Assembly: GCF_902635505.1 (NCBI RefSeq)
Contig: NC_045427.1
Coordinates: 57,934,539 to 57,998,538 of the forward strand
Length of the DNA stretch: 64,000 nt
Source of the DNA: Sarcophilus harrisii
Lineage: Eukaryota; Chordata; Mammalia; Dasyuromorphia; Dasyuridae
Reading direction: 5' to 3'
Shown: positions 1 to 12,480 of the stretch, piece after piece
Layout: the number at the start of each line of letters is the position of its first letter
Numbering within the stretch: the first letter of the stretch is position 1
Notes under the pieces: model-generated
What the model saw: the letters and a program-made list of their open reading frames with translations, nothing else
The model's database searches: none
Told to the model about the DNA's origin: nothing
Translations under genes and position numbers: made by a program

Positions 1-195
1 CGCACACACACAGACACACACACACACACACAGACACACACAGACACACACACACAGACACACACACAGACACACACACACAGACACACAGACACTCACA
101 CACACACACACACAGACACACACACACACAGACACACACAGACACACACACACAGACACACACGCACACACACACACACAGATACACAGATGCAC
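1..195. repeat. (CA)n microsatellite with regular GA interruptions
   Basis: Almost pure CACACA punctuated every 8 to 20 bases by CAGA. The interruptions suggest an old, partly stabilised dinucleotide repeat that probably continues left of the window. Confidence 0.95.
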
Positions 196-2470
196 ACTCA
201 TACACACACAACATCATTTGCACTTATTTAACACACTGACTGCACACAGCAGGTGCTTAATAAAAGCTCAGGGATTTGAGAACTGAGAAAGGACTCCAGG
301 GCAGGCTCATCTCTAGGAGGGGCAGAAACCACCAAAATGACCACAGGACCGCCCCACACCACCAGGTGGGCCCTTCCTCACTTTCACTGGGACTTGCTCC
401 CCAGCACTCAGCTTCTTTAAAGTGAACAGGAGTTATGGCTAATGGATGCACTGCCAACCTTGCTCACGCCCCGCCCCTGCAGGCTCCTTTCAATCTCAGA
501 GAATTACCATGTCAGCCCCCAGGCCCGTCCCCGCCCCCATGCAGGCCCCCTCTCATATACTTTCTCACCCCTGTAACCTCCCCAGGCGCGGACCTTCCCA
601 AATACCTGAAATTATCAATGATCTCTCCATGGCCGATACACTCCAGCACCTGATCATCCTCCTCGCCCCTGGTGATTGGTCACTCCCTGGACTGTTGGTA
701 GATTGGCAGGTTGACCTTCTCCAAGAGGCCCCACCTGGGCTAGCGCCGCTGCTCCCCTGGTGGCTGTTGGTTCCTTGGGTGCCTGACAGCAAGGCTCACT
801 TCCTTCCAGGGTGAGGCTTTGGGGGTGAAAGAGATGGAACGAGATTTCTCAGACAGTTGTGAAAATCGAGTAAAGTTTTACCTCCCCCAGCCAACGCTGG
901 CCTGAACCCACACCCACTAGGACATACCTATCTCCCCTTCCTGCCATTCTTCTAGGGCATTCCTACCTCCTTCCATCCCTTTCCTACCTCATCCTAAGCA
1001 AATTCGGGCAGCTATACTCCTATCGGGCAAAGCTCAATGAGAGCTAACACTTAGAATGTAAGACCTTCAGCCAGTAAGGATGAGGGCCAGTGGTGGGCAG
1101 GATTCTATTTAATCTGCTGTCCTGTCTCAATGTGGGGAGGGGGGAAGGGACTCTTCCATTGGATTGCCTGGAGTGATGCCAGCTTCTTTTGAAAAGTTAT
1201 AATCTTCATTTGGCTTCTAGAGATATCTCCAACTATTCTGTTATTATGATGGTCACTCAGGGTTGAGGAAGCAAAGTGCGTTTCTGGGAGGGAGGGATAC
1301 AGTAGTGGGGAGAGGACAAAAGGATTCTCCTCCAGTTTAACCCTGGTCCTTTCTGGTCCCTAAACTGTGGGAGGAAGAGGGAGCATCTGCCCAACCCCTA
1401 TCTTCCCAATGCCATTTCCCAACACCTCCCAGATCCTCAGCCTTCCATCTGTAAAATGAGTGGATTGGACTAGATGACCTGGAAGGATCCTTCCAACCTG
1501 AGATGTGCTGGGCTGCAGACAGAGATGTAGACAGGCATCTCTTTAAATTTAACCCGCATTATTATTAACTGTTTCTCAAGTCTAGGCAGTCCTCGTGACC
1601 ATGTACCAAGCCCTGAATAAAGACCCAGGTCTCCCCCTGCCACCAGGGCCATCTCCAGTGGTCCTGATCTCTCTGGTCATTTCCATGACATCGTGGACCT
1701 CTGAGAAGGAAGGGCAAGTACAACAAGCACCTCTCTTCTCCAAGAGAGCCAAATGACATCACCATCAGGAAGGTAGCATCTGATTGACAAAGGAATGGGG
1801 TTTAAAGGAGGCAGAGTCCTCCAGGGTCTTCTGGGTCAGGGGGTAAGACAGAAAGGGAGAGGCTGGTGCAGGGTCACCTCCCCCACCTCCTGGCCATGGA
1901 ATGCTAGGTCTGGGAGGACCCTCGGACATAAAGGGTCAGAGCTGGAAGAACGCAGAGAAACTGAAGACTCCAAAGCTTCATTTTATTAGAGCTGAACACA
2001 GGGAGTCCAGGCAGGAGAAACAAAGGATTTTCTCTCAATGCCTCTCATTCCTAGACCAACTCACTGTTCGTTTCACTAAGATGATCGTACATGTGGGAGG
2101 AAGGGAAAAAGAGGGGAAAGAGGAAAGAGGACAGCTTCTGAGACCTGGAAGAGATAAAAGGTGGGTTATCTCGAGGTCCCTTCCCATTCTGGACCCCCAG
2201 GAACTCTCAGAAAACATGGTCCCATGCATAGAAGGCATGCAGCTGTGCACAACTACCCCTGAATTCAAGGAAAATACTCAGAAACAGGAAGGAATCCACT
2301 TAAGAAAGGCCTTGAGGTGGAGAAATAAGTAGAGTCTCTGCTGCAGTCGGGGGAACCTGAACCAAAAACTGCCAGGGCTGTGTCGGCCCCAGTTTCCTCA
2401 GCAGCAAAGGGGAGATAAGGAAAGCATCTTCCTCCCAACCAGCTAGGTAGCGCCAGAGTGGACCATCATC
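196..2470. other. Unassigned non-coding DNA
   Basis: I see no gene here. Open frames of 60 to 143 codons exist on both strands (for example 446-814 and 1901-2332), but none shows a recognisable domain, splice context or family resemblance. Around 1440-1510 a short stretch (GTAAAATGAG followed by TGGACTAGATGACCT) looks like the tail of an old SINE. The 430-830 part is GC-richer than its surroundings but has few CpGs. Confidence 0.6.
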
Positions 2471-2985
2471 TGGGGTTTAAATTACACTATATCACTCCTA
2501 TCAATCTCTGTGAAGATGATTCCCAGTTTATCTTTCCTAGGATCTATCCTGAGCATTAGTGCCACATCTTCTCCTGCCTCTTGAACATCTTGATCAGAGT
2601 GTTCCATATACATTTCAAACATCATTATGTCAAAAACACAATTTCTCTCACAGCCTTCTCTACTTCTCACTTCCATAATAGTATTATTATTGGCTCCACC
2701 ATCTTCCCAGTCACTGGGGTTCCCAACTTCATTGTCTTTTTGGATTCTCCCTCATTCAAGTCTGGAGCCGGATTTTATCATTTCTCTTTTCACAATATCT
2801 CTTTGCTCATAATGGACACATCTCTAGTTCAGGCTCTTATCACCTCTCTTATCTAGATTACTTTAGTGGCCTTCTAACTGGTTTTCTTGCTTCAAGCCTT
2901 TTCCCACTCTCTTATCTTTGATTTAGCTCTCAAGGTGTTGTTTTTTTTTAAAGCAATGATTTGCTCACATAACCTTCCTGTTCAG
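2471..2985 (+). mobile_element. L2 LINE fragment (ORF2, reverse-transcriptase region)
   Basis: The sequence follows the plus-sense of the L2 ORF2 stretch just after the YADD box: a GATGATTCCCAGTTTATC start, then a CTGCCTCTTGAACATCTTGAT block, and an AACTGGTTTTCTTGCTTCAAG block near 2878. It is heavily diverged and has no long frame, as expected of an ancient mammalian L2 copy. It abuts an oppositely oriented L2 copy. Confidence 0.6.
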
Positions 2986-4625
2986 TGAACTTCACTGACT
3001 TCCTCTTTCATCAATTAATCAATGGACGAATATTCATCAGTCACATACCATGTGCCAGGCACTGTGCCACCAGGGATATAAAAAGAGACAAAAGACAGAC
3101 AGTTCCTGTCCTCAAAGACCTAATAAGGAAGACAACATGCAAACAGGTATATAGAAAGGAAGGGAAATAACAGTCCCTGCCCTCAAGGAACATACAATGC
3201 GATGAGGAAGAAAACATGCAAACAAATATATATGTGAAGCAAACTCTCTACAGGATAAATAGGAAATAATTAGAGAGAAGGCACTAAAATTAAGAGGGGT
3301 TAGAAAAGAATTGTAGTAAAAGACAGAATTTTAGTTGGGACTTAAAGGAAGCCAGAGAAGATAGTAGGCAGAGGTGATGGAGAAAGCATTCCAAGCATGG
3401 GGCATAGTTAGAGAAAATGTTCATATTCAAGAGATAGAGTATCTTGTTCATGGAACAGCCAGAAAGCCAGAACAGTTAGTATACTGGGCTGAAGAATATG
3501 GATCAAGGAATAAGGTGTAAGTAGACTTGAAAGGTAGGAGGAGGAACTCATGAAGGACTTTGAATGCTAAGCAGAGCATTTTGTATTTTGTTTCAGGAGG
3601 TATTAGGGCCTCATTGAAGTTTATCAAGCAGGGAAGTGCAATGGTCAGACCTGCACTTTAGGAAAATCACTTAGGTGGCTGAATGGAAGATGGATTGGAA
3701 TAGAGAGACCTGAGGAAGGCAAACCCACTAGAAACTCCTGCAGTAGTCTAGGGTCTGTAGTAGAGTGGTAGAAGCGTCATTTTGGAGAAGAGCGGCATGT
3801 AATAGAAATGCTGCAGAGCTAACATCTACAAGCCTTGATAACTCTTGGATTGGGTGGTATGAGATAGGAGTCAAGAATGGCTGCTGGGTTGTGAGCCTGA
3901 GGCACTGGGAAGATGGTTTGCCCTCCATAGCAATAGATATGGTAGGAATCAGGGAAAGTTGAGGGGGAAATATAATGGGTTCTCTTTTGGTTAAGTTTGG
4001 CTTAAGATATTTACTGGACATCCAATTGGAGATATGACTTTGGAGGTCAGCAGAGTAGTTGAGGAAGAAGACAAAGATTTCAGAATCATCAGCATAGATA
4101 GAAATGGTCATTAAACCCAGTGAAATTGATGAGATCACCAATTAAATGATGTAGAAGGAGAAGAGAAGGGGTCCTAGGACAGAAGCTTGAGGGGCACCTA
4201 CAGTCAAAGGATGTCCTCTGGATGAGAATCTAGCCAGGAGGAGACTGAAGAGTGGTCAGAAAAGGAGGAAAGTCAGGAGATAGGACTGTCTGGATACCTA
4301 GAGAAAAAAAAGCATCAAGCAAGAGAGGCTGATTTACAATGTGAGAAACTGCAGAGATATGGAGAAGAATGAGGAGAGAGAAAAGGGACCTTAGATTTGA
4401 TGACTAAAAGAGAATTGGTAACTTTGGAGAGAGAATTTGGGTGGAATGCTAAGATTGTTAGAGTGTAAGGGGTTAAGTAGAGAGAGAGAGGAGAGAAATT
4501 AGAGACACTTATTGGGTAGTTCTGCTACCAAAGGGCAAAGAGATAGAGAATTAAAGGGCATTGGAAGGATCAGGCAATTGGGAATGAAACAGCAATGGTA
4601 AGATTAAAATGAAGTTATAGAAAAG
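2986..4625 (-). mobile_element. L2 LINE fragment, inverted relative to its neighbour
   Basis: On the minus strand, 3728-4141 holds a 137-codon open stretch with the RT catalytic box IYADDSEIF, followed by ISNWMSSKYLKPNLTK and a later LDYCRS, the order seen in L2/CR1-clade reverse transcriptases. The plus-strand text (TGTGCCAGGCACTGTGCCA, GGGACTTAAAGGAAGCCAG) is the familiar antisense of the L2 body and 3' part. It is too diverged to be active. Confidence 0.7.
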
Positions 4626-4639
4626 AGGTAGCAGAGTGT

Positions 4640-5800
4640 GAACTCTATTGGAAGATCACTGGATTGCATCTAGGATTGAATATAAAGCCCTCTGTTTGAC
4701 ATTTATGTCATTTCACAGAAGGAAGAAATTTATGGCAAAAGAAGAACTAGTGAACATTATGAAATGCAACATGGATAATTTTGATTATTTTAAATTAAAA
4801 AGATTTTGTATAAAGAAATCAAATGCAGCCAAGATTAGAAGGGAAGCAGTAACCTACGAAAAATATTTGCATCCAAGGGCTCTAATGAAGGCCTCATTTC
4901 TAAAATATATAGAGAATTGAGTCAAACTTATAATAATATGATAATGTAAACCATTCTCCAAGTGATGAGTGACCAAAGATATGAACAGACAATTTTCAGA
5001 TGGAAAAATTAAAGCCATTTCTAGTTATATGAAAAAAAATGCTCTATATTACTATTGATTAGAAAAATGCACATTAACACAACTCTGAGATTGGCCAAGA
5101 TGACAGGAAAAGATAAAGATCAATGTTGGAGGGGATGTGGGAAAACTGGGATATTAATACCTTAATTAGTAGAGTTGTGAACTGATCTAACCATTCTTGA
5201 GAGCAATTTGGAACTGTGCCTAAAGGGCTATCAAACTGTGTGTACCCTTTGATCCCACAGTGCCTCTATTGGGTCTGTATACCAAAAAGATCATAAAACT
5301 GGAAAGGACCCACATGTGCAAAAATGTTTGTAGCAGGTCTTTTTGTAGTGGGAAGGAACTAGAAACTGAGTGGATGTTCATCTGTTGGACCATAGGTGAA
5401 TAAGCTATGATATATGAATATTATGCAATATTATTATTGTTGTATAAGACATCAGCAGGATGATTTCCGAAATGCCTGGCAAGACTTACATAAACTGATG
5501 CTAAGTGAAGTGAGTAGAATCAAGAGAACACAACAAGACTGTGTGCTGATCAACTGTGATGGACGTGGCTCTTTACAACAATGAGATGATTCAGGCCAGT
5601 ACCAATAGACTTGTGATGCAGAGAGTCATCTGCATCTAGAGAAAGATCTATGGGAACCAAAAATGGATCACAACATAATATTTTAATCTTTTTGTTATTG
5701 TTTGCTTCTTTTTGTTCTTTCTCATTTTTTCCCTTTTTGATCTGATTTTTCTTGTGCAGCATAATAAATGTGAAAATATGTTTAGAATGCTTAGCCTCTA
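4640..5800 (+). mobile_element. Old L1 3' fragment (ORF2 end and 3' UTR)
   Basis: From about 4715 the sequence follows the marsupial L1 ORF2 C-terminal region. Recognisable blocks are 'GGCCTCATTTCTAAAATATA' at about 4890, 'TTGGAGGGGATGTGGGAAAA' at about 5125 and 'GATGCTAAGTGAAGTGAGTA' at about 5498. Frequent substitutions and frame breaks show it is much older than the copy at 9071-9968. The first 70 bases look like a short L2 piece. Confidence 0.75.
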
Positions 5801-8700
5801 TTGGATTAAATTCTGTCTAGGGTAGAGGAGATGGGTGGAAAGGAGGGAGAAAATTTGGAAAACAAGGTTTTGGAAGGGTGAATGTTGAAAACTATCTTAG
5901 CATGTAATTTGAAGGTAAAAAGCTATTATGAAAAATAACCACTTCATAACTTGATGCCTTTTGGTACTTTTTTAGTACCTTCTATTTAAGTATCTTTTAT
6001 TCCCTTACATTTACTTCATGATGTGTACATTGGTTTATTTTCTTTTCCTTGAATGTGACGTACGACCTTATATGTCCATGTCTGTCCTCCCTTGCAGCAG
6101 GAATAGTCTTCTATCACCTACCTCTGGATTTACCTGTTTATTTTCAAGACTTAGCTTGAAGCTCACTTTCTACAGGAAAATTTCCTTAGAATCTAATGTT
6201 TCCTTTTTCAGATGATTGTCTTTCTATTAAGAATGTGGCTTATCTGCATCTACTTACCACTTTAAGAGCAGAGGCCATAATTTTTCATTTTACTCTTTCA
6301 ACTCCTGGATAAGCAAATTATCAGTTATGAGTGGCTGCAAAGCCTCAAGCTTCAATTCAAAAGAAGTCATTGTTTTAAGTTTACTTGCCCTGTTGCTATC
6401 CTTGACTGAATTTAAATTATTGTTGTCTAGTCTAAATATACCTTCCTAGGAGGAACTGATAGATATCTCTGGAATCTTGCCTATTACCCAGATTTTTTCT
6501 AAAAAAGTAGAAACTATTGATTAGTCACTAAGTTCTCGTCTATGAGAGAGAGCTACTAAACCAGAATTTTATCTATGCCCTTAAATGTTGCTGGTCCAGC
6601 ATGATTTTTTTTAGTTTTAGACTGTTTTCATGGCCATTGTTATTATTATTTTTATGAGGGAAGAGTAGCCCAAGTTCGCACCTGTAGACTTGACTTACAA
6701 ATGTTCCCCAGTATTATTACAAATAGCAAGTAGTGAATCACCATATTTATCCAAGGAGAGAGTGAACAGAAATCAGAGAAGTGACACAGATTGGAATATG
6801 CCAGAAAATACACAGACTGAATGAACTCTTCTACAGATGAGCTCAATCAAAAGAAAGGCACTGATTGCACCCAGTGGAAAATTCCGTGGTTTCCAATCAA
6901 GTCAAGAAGCAGTTATTAGGTGCTTCCTGAGGCCAAAAAAATCCTAATAGGATCATGAAAAATTTTACTTGACTGATACGACTGGAATGCAAAAACAAGA
7001 CCAGGTGATGTGGTTAGGGTAGCAGTTCCTAGTTTGAAATAAACATATGACAAATTCATAATGGCAATTTTCTTTGAGAAAAGATAGTTTTACTTATGAA
7101 GTGAGGTTACAGGTAAAATAAGCATCAAGAGGGATAAATATAAAATAGAGTTGGGAGAGTAATAGGGTTACTGAGGAAAGGAGTTTGGAAGAATCCATTA
7201 AAGGAATATGCCATGAGGCCAGGGTATATCATTGACTGGAAGGGTAGATTCAAAGATGAGTCTAGCACACTAACCAGAATTAGCTATAAGTACAGAGAAA
7301 AATGCCATTAGAGGGAATGCACTAAAAGGGTGAGAGAGAGATTACCTTATAGTGGGTTTAGTCCTGAAAAGACCTTAGTAATTATCTTCATCATGATCAT
7401 ATCTTTTATAAGGGAAAATGTAACCTCAGGAGAGTAGGGGAAGTGCCCAGAAAGAATTTGTAACTCATAGGGAGGGATCAAGGAGAAGGCAGATGGAATG
7501 CACCTGTTAGACTAGGTTCCAGACCTGTCTAAAGACATGCTAATCAATATCTCAAAGCTTGTTTAAAGATGCCCAGAAGTTTGAGGGATGGAGGCAATGG
7601 TAACTTTCTTGCATTTTGGTGCTCCAAACCTTTGGCCTTCTTATTGACAAAAGGTAAATAATGTGCAGCCCAAAATTTTCTTCCTATTTTTCCTCTAAGA
7701 TGGGATTGTCAAAACTGGGAACCTGCAAAGCCATATGTATGGTATCATTTTGCACACTGGGGAACTAATGATAGATCTGAAAATTGAGGGGTGACCACTT
7801 CCCTCTGTTTGAGGATAAGATTTTGGATTTTTAGTTATGTCTGCATCCCCAATATTTCAGAGAGAACTAGTATGATATCTGGTTATCTAGGATTTGAAAA
7901 AGGCACATTCTCTGTATTATTACTATCTCTGTGCTCCCATTTCTGAGTGTTTGTGACAGTCTAACTTCTCTTTGCAACTCAAGCTAATCTGTTAACATTT
8001 CTTCAAATTTAAGCTTTTCCCTTGACAAAATTCATTGTACAATACTGGCCTCATTAAATCAGTAATCACATAAATGAAACAACAGACTCCTGAAATTATC
8101 CAAGTGCCAAATTATCTGTACAATTACATTTGAAGTTCTAGATCCATAATTGTGCTTGGACAGTGTCATGTACTCTGTGCTGACATTTGATGAAAAGTTA
8201 TCCAATTTAATTTAGGGATCCTGCTAAAACAGCAAATCCAGAATGGTAATAGAGTTGAAATTCCAGATTTTATTGTAATTGAGTTCCTCCTAGAAAGTTA
8301 CCATTTTTGATGCTCTAATATCAGCTTTCTAAAATGATCATTACTACTTCATCCTAAAAAAAATCACAGTTAAACCAATTCCATTCAGTGTTGGTAAGAT
8401 TTTAGTGGATGAATAAAAAATTATAAATTTCAGGAAATAGATTTTATGACAACAATTTCTTGCCATATGTCCAGAAAGTTAGCTCTCTCTGTTATATAAG
8501 ACATATTTTAGTTGTAAAATGAAAAGTTTATCCACTTGATGAGCTATGCCCCCTTACAGTTTGAAGCAGCCACGGTTCCAGCAGACGACAGAGATCTCTG
8601 ACCCTTGTCTCCAGAATTTTTTCTGTCCAAAAGACAGAAAGGGGAGAAATGATAGGTCTCACAGCCCAAGATCTACTCCAATTGCATATCTAACTGAAGA
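5800..8700. other. AT-rich unassigned DNA, weak L2 traces
   Basis: No gene is visible. A stretch at about 6040-6300 is weakly like the 3' part of L2. The remainder contains no long frame, splice-bounded exon or simple repeat that I can support. Confidence 0.5.
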
Positions 8701-8719
8701 TAGAGCAATTAAAACCTTT

Positions 8720-9065
8720 TATCTATTGCTCCTTATTTGGCTCCTATAAAACCCCCATCCTAACTTATTCATTCTAATGTTTGATCTTCCTTATCTTTCT
8801 TTTACCACCTTTTAGGGTGGTAGCCTGCTAGCTAAACCCCAGATTTGCTATAAAGCTAATTTGCTAAACTTCCTTAAGAGTCTAGCTAGCCAGTGATGTG
8901 AATAAACTCTTTAGTGACTTTAAGAGAATGTCTTTAACTGGGAAGTCCCCTTTGTGGATCTGAATTCTCTTGAAGTCACAAGATAAATGCTTTCCTTTAA
9001 ATTCCTCTTTCTCCCATGGCCAGGTCCATAGGAGGCTCAAACCTCTTGGAAGTGGTATGTCCTCC

Positions 9066-9099
<34 letters not shown>

Positions 9100-10020
9100 T
9101 TAATAGCCTTTTGTTTACAGGATATATACATGGGTAACTTTACAGCATTAACAATTGCCAAACCTCTTGTTCCAATTTTTCACCTCTTACCCCCCCACCC
9201 CCTCCCCTAAATGGCAGGATGACCAGTAGATGTTAAATATATTAAAATATAACTTAGATACACAATAAGTATACATGACCAAAACATTATTTTGCTGTAC
9301 AAAAAGAATCAGACTCTGAATTATTGTACAATTAGCTTGTGAAGGAAATCAAAAATGCATGTGTGCATAAATATAGGGATTGGGAATTCAATGTAATGGT
9401 TTTTAGTCATCTCCCAGAGTTCTTTTTCTGGGTATAGCTAGTTCAGTTCATTACTGCTCCATTAGAAATGATTTGGTTGATCTCGTTGCTGAGGATGGCC
9501 TGATCCATCAGAACTGGTCATCATCTAGTATTGTTGTTGAAGTATATAATGATCTCCTGGTCCTGCTCATTTCACTCAGCATCAGTTCGTGTAAGTCTCT
9601 CCAGGCCTTTCTGAAATCATCCTGTTGGTCATTTCTTACAGAACAGTAATATTCCATAATTTTCATATACCACAATTTATTCAGCCATTCTCCAACTGAT
9701 GGACATCCATTCAGTTTCCAGTTTCTAGCCACTACAAAAAGGGCTGCCACAAACATTCGTGCACATACAGGTCCCTTTCCCTTCTTTATAATCTCTTTGG
9801 GATATAAGCCCAGTAGTAACATTGCTGGATCAAAGGGTATGCACAGTTTGATAACTTTTTGAGCATAGTTCCAAACTACTCTCCAAAATGGTTGGATTCG
9901 TTCACAACTCCACCAACAATGAATCAATGTCCCAGTTTTCCCACATCCCCTCCAACAATCATCATTATTGTCCTCCAGCTTTCAACAACTGGATGCCCAG
10001 ACAAGCTTTCTGAATGAGTC
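8720..10020 (+). mobile_element. Possible LTR tail, split by an L1
   Basis: The segment 8730-9057 carries a CTATAAAACC box and later an AATAAACTC signal, in the order of an LTR promoter and R region, and resumes after the inserted L1 at 9982. I did not find matching ends or a second copy, so assignment to an LTR fossil is tentative. Confidence 0.3.
9071..9968 (-). mobile_element. Young 5'-truncated L1 insertion with target-site duplication
   Basis: It starts on the plus strand with a run of about 28 T (the reversed poly-A tail) and contains a 139-codon minus-strand frame (9508-9927) that is the intact C-terminal end of marsupial L1 ORF2 (motifs FDPAMLLLGLYPKE, FVVARNWKLNGCPS, YYCSVRNDQQDDF). 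The 13-base target-site duplication TGTCCTCCAGCTT is exact at 9058-9070 and 9969-9981. The clean duplication, intact frame and long tail point to a recent insertion, truncated at the 5' end. Confidence 0.92.
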
Positions 10021-12480
10021 ACTTATCAAATAGCCATTCCCTCTCCCTCTCACATTTTCTTAATCCTCCTCCTCACTTTTTGGGGAAAGTGAAAGAAAAA
10101 TTCATGGAGCAGCTAGATGTGCAATGGGTAGAGCACCAGCCCTGCAGACAGGAGGACCTGAATTCAAATCTGTCCTCAGACACTTAACACTTCCTAGCTG
10201 TGTGACTCTGGGCAAGTCACTTAACCCCAATTGCCTCAGCAAAGAAAAAGAAAAAGAAACTCATATAAGTGTTATTGCTAGTAAAGTTGGCAGTCCTAGA
10301 AACAATGCTTGGTTTTGAAAATAAAATCTAGGTATAAAATTCCCTTGCACAGGTGAAATAGTTTTTAAGCTTCTTCACCTCTGTATTTTTGAAAATTCTT
10401 GATTAAGATTTTTGATAATTATCTAAAATCTAGGATTCAAAACTGAATAATTTCATGGTTTTAATTTTAGATCAATTGACTTTGGAAAGTGAAGTCTAAA
10501 TCCAACATGATCTCACTGCATGTGGCTGCTCCTTAACCCTGACCTGAGCCCTCCCCGCATTGGCAGAATGGGGGAGGTATCAAAAAACACAGCTCTTCTC
10601 CAGGCTTTCCTATGATTAAAAGAAATTTATCCAACTTTAAATTGCTTCTATTGTTTAAAGGAAAAGCCTATGTTTGCACAGTTAATAACTGAATATTTAT
10701 TTTTATTTCTCAAGCCTATGGTTATTTTCACAGCAAAATCATTTCGTTGAAAATCTGTTTAGATAAAATGCTGTGGCAGAAGCTCTACTGCTTAGTAATG
10801 CAAGGAACTTCTAAGAGAATTTTGTTAGATTTCTGGTTAACTGCAAATTCTCTGAAAATGGTTATTTCAAAACTCATTAGCTCTACCATGGTTTCCATCT
10901 GGCTTCAGAAAATTATTTAACATTTCTTTAAGTGCCTCATGGTCTCATTGTTTAATTAAGATAATAACAAATGTGATCTGTAACTTTCTTACAATATCTA
11001 AACCTGATTTAAACCTGATAATGTGGGTATTTTTGCCAGTTTTTCTGCACTTTGTTTTGACTGTGCCCTGCAGACCCAGATCTATTGAGAAGAAAGTGTA
11101 GCATGAGAATGCCTCCCACCTTATCAGGCCTGAGATAGTTAAAGTAAGGCACAATGATTTGTAGTCTCTTTTTCTTTTTTTAGATATGAACCTCGGGCGA
11201 GGGACTTGGCTGTTTGAGAGAAAACTTTTTTGGGGGGGACTATTCCTCAAGTTTGGATTCAGATATGGATAAGTACCATCAGAAAATCCACTATCCCAGA
11301 AAAATGCCACAGAACTTCAAATGAAAGGGGTTTGTTTGTTGATCTGGGTAAAGAGTAGAAGGTTGGGTTTTGACCTCTTCTTGAGGTCAGATCCTTCTAA
11401 CTTAATTTCCCAGTTGTGTCCCCTTCTATTATTAGAATGACTCCTATGTATTCTTGATTCTTAGAAGGGATGGAATTCATTTGAGCTTTTCATGCCTGAT
11501 ATCAAACAGGTAGAGACATTCTGTTCTGTCACTGCCTTTTCTATCTTACAGCAAAATTTTCAGAGTAAGTATTCAGTTTAAAAGCTATGAGCAAAAATCC
11601 AGTTTATTTACTCTAGTGGGGAGTAATATCTATTTGCCCTATGTTTTCTGTTGATAAATATGTTTTTAAAGCAACAGCTTATTTGATATCAAAAGCTTCT
11701 AACATTGGTTTCTCCCAGTTCATTCTACAACAGATCTTGATGAAGAGGAGATGCACTTCCCCCTCTGGGTGATTTTTAACACCCTCAGGCCAATTTCTAA
11801 TCCTAGAGACAAGCCAATGGAAACTTCTCTTTAGGCCTATGCCAGGTCATGAAGTCTCTTGTTAACAAACCATTAGTCAGGATGCTTGTCTACAAAAGAT
11901 TGATAGAGAGATTTTATACATATGTCCCATGGGATAATATCTCTAACACAAAGTCCAGTTTTTTTAGTATGAGATCATTGTCAGATGGTTGTTAAGGAAG
12001 AGTTGGATGCCCCAGTTAATCTGGTGACATCCCCCTTTCTGAAAACTGCTCTTTCTGCCCAATGCAATCTCCTTCATGGCGATCTTGGCCACTCTGTTTC
12101 TTTGGCATCCCAATTCTAATCAATATTCCAGCCTTAAATGAGTCTTTTGTTTTAAGTAAGTTTTTGTTAAAAGGACTTTTAATGGCGGTCTCTGGAAACT
12201 GAGATCTTTGGAGACATTGCCCCATTCCCTCTACATTTTATTTTTCCTTTTCCCTGGTTCTTTATATCAGGAGAAATAATTCTGATTGGAGATCCCTCTC
12301 AGCCAGTCATTCTCTTTAACCATTGCCGAGGTCCTTTTGAAAACTTTGGCATCTGTATCTTTAGCTATGCAAGTGACTCTACTATTTGCAATGTTTCTGT
12401 CCCTAAACTCTCTTAATTTGGCTAAGTATTTTTAACATTTACTAAAATTATTTTTTGAGTTCCAAATTCTCACCTTTTTG
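10020..12480 (+). repeat. Family A repeat copy 1 (LTR-element-like, about 2.4 kb)
   Basis: This block can be followed side by side with 60400-62690. Shared landmarks are 'AAAATAAAATCTAGGTATA' (10317 and 60509), 'TTTTAATTTTAGATCAATTG' (10460 and 60650) and 'CACAATGATTT' (11150 and 61340), and the Cys/Pro-rich segment near 12290 matches about 62560. It has no conserved long frame. Association with retroviral pol fossils elsewhere in the window suggests a long LTR or non-coding part of an LTR element, but the class is inferred. Confidence 0.75.
10106..10257 (+). mobile_element. Marsupial tRNA-like SINE, inserted in family A copy 1
   Basis: Head GGAGCAGCTAGATGTGCAAT, A-box-like 'GGGTAGAGCACCAG', core 'TCAGACACTTAACACTTCC' and 'GTGTGACTCTGGGCAAGTCA', ending in a short A-rich (GAAAAA)n tail. 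It interrupts the family A repeat: the corresponding position at about 60440-60460 in the sister copy lacks it. Confidence 0.9.

Noticed and set aside
446-814. 122-codon plus-strand frame near the left end
   Set aside because: No domain, no conserved neighbours, overlapping frames on both strands; typical of chance in a GC-richer stretch.
1901-2332. 143-codon plus-strand frame
   Set aside because: Low-complexity charged sequence with no recognised family, and an overlapping minus-strand frame; no splice or promoter context.
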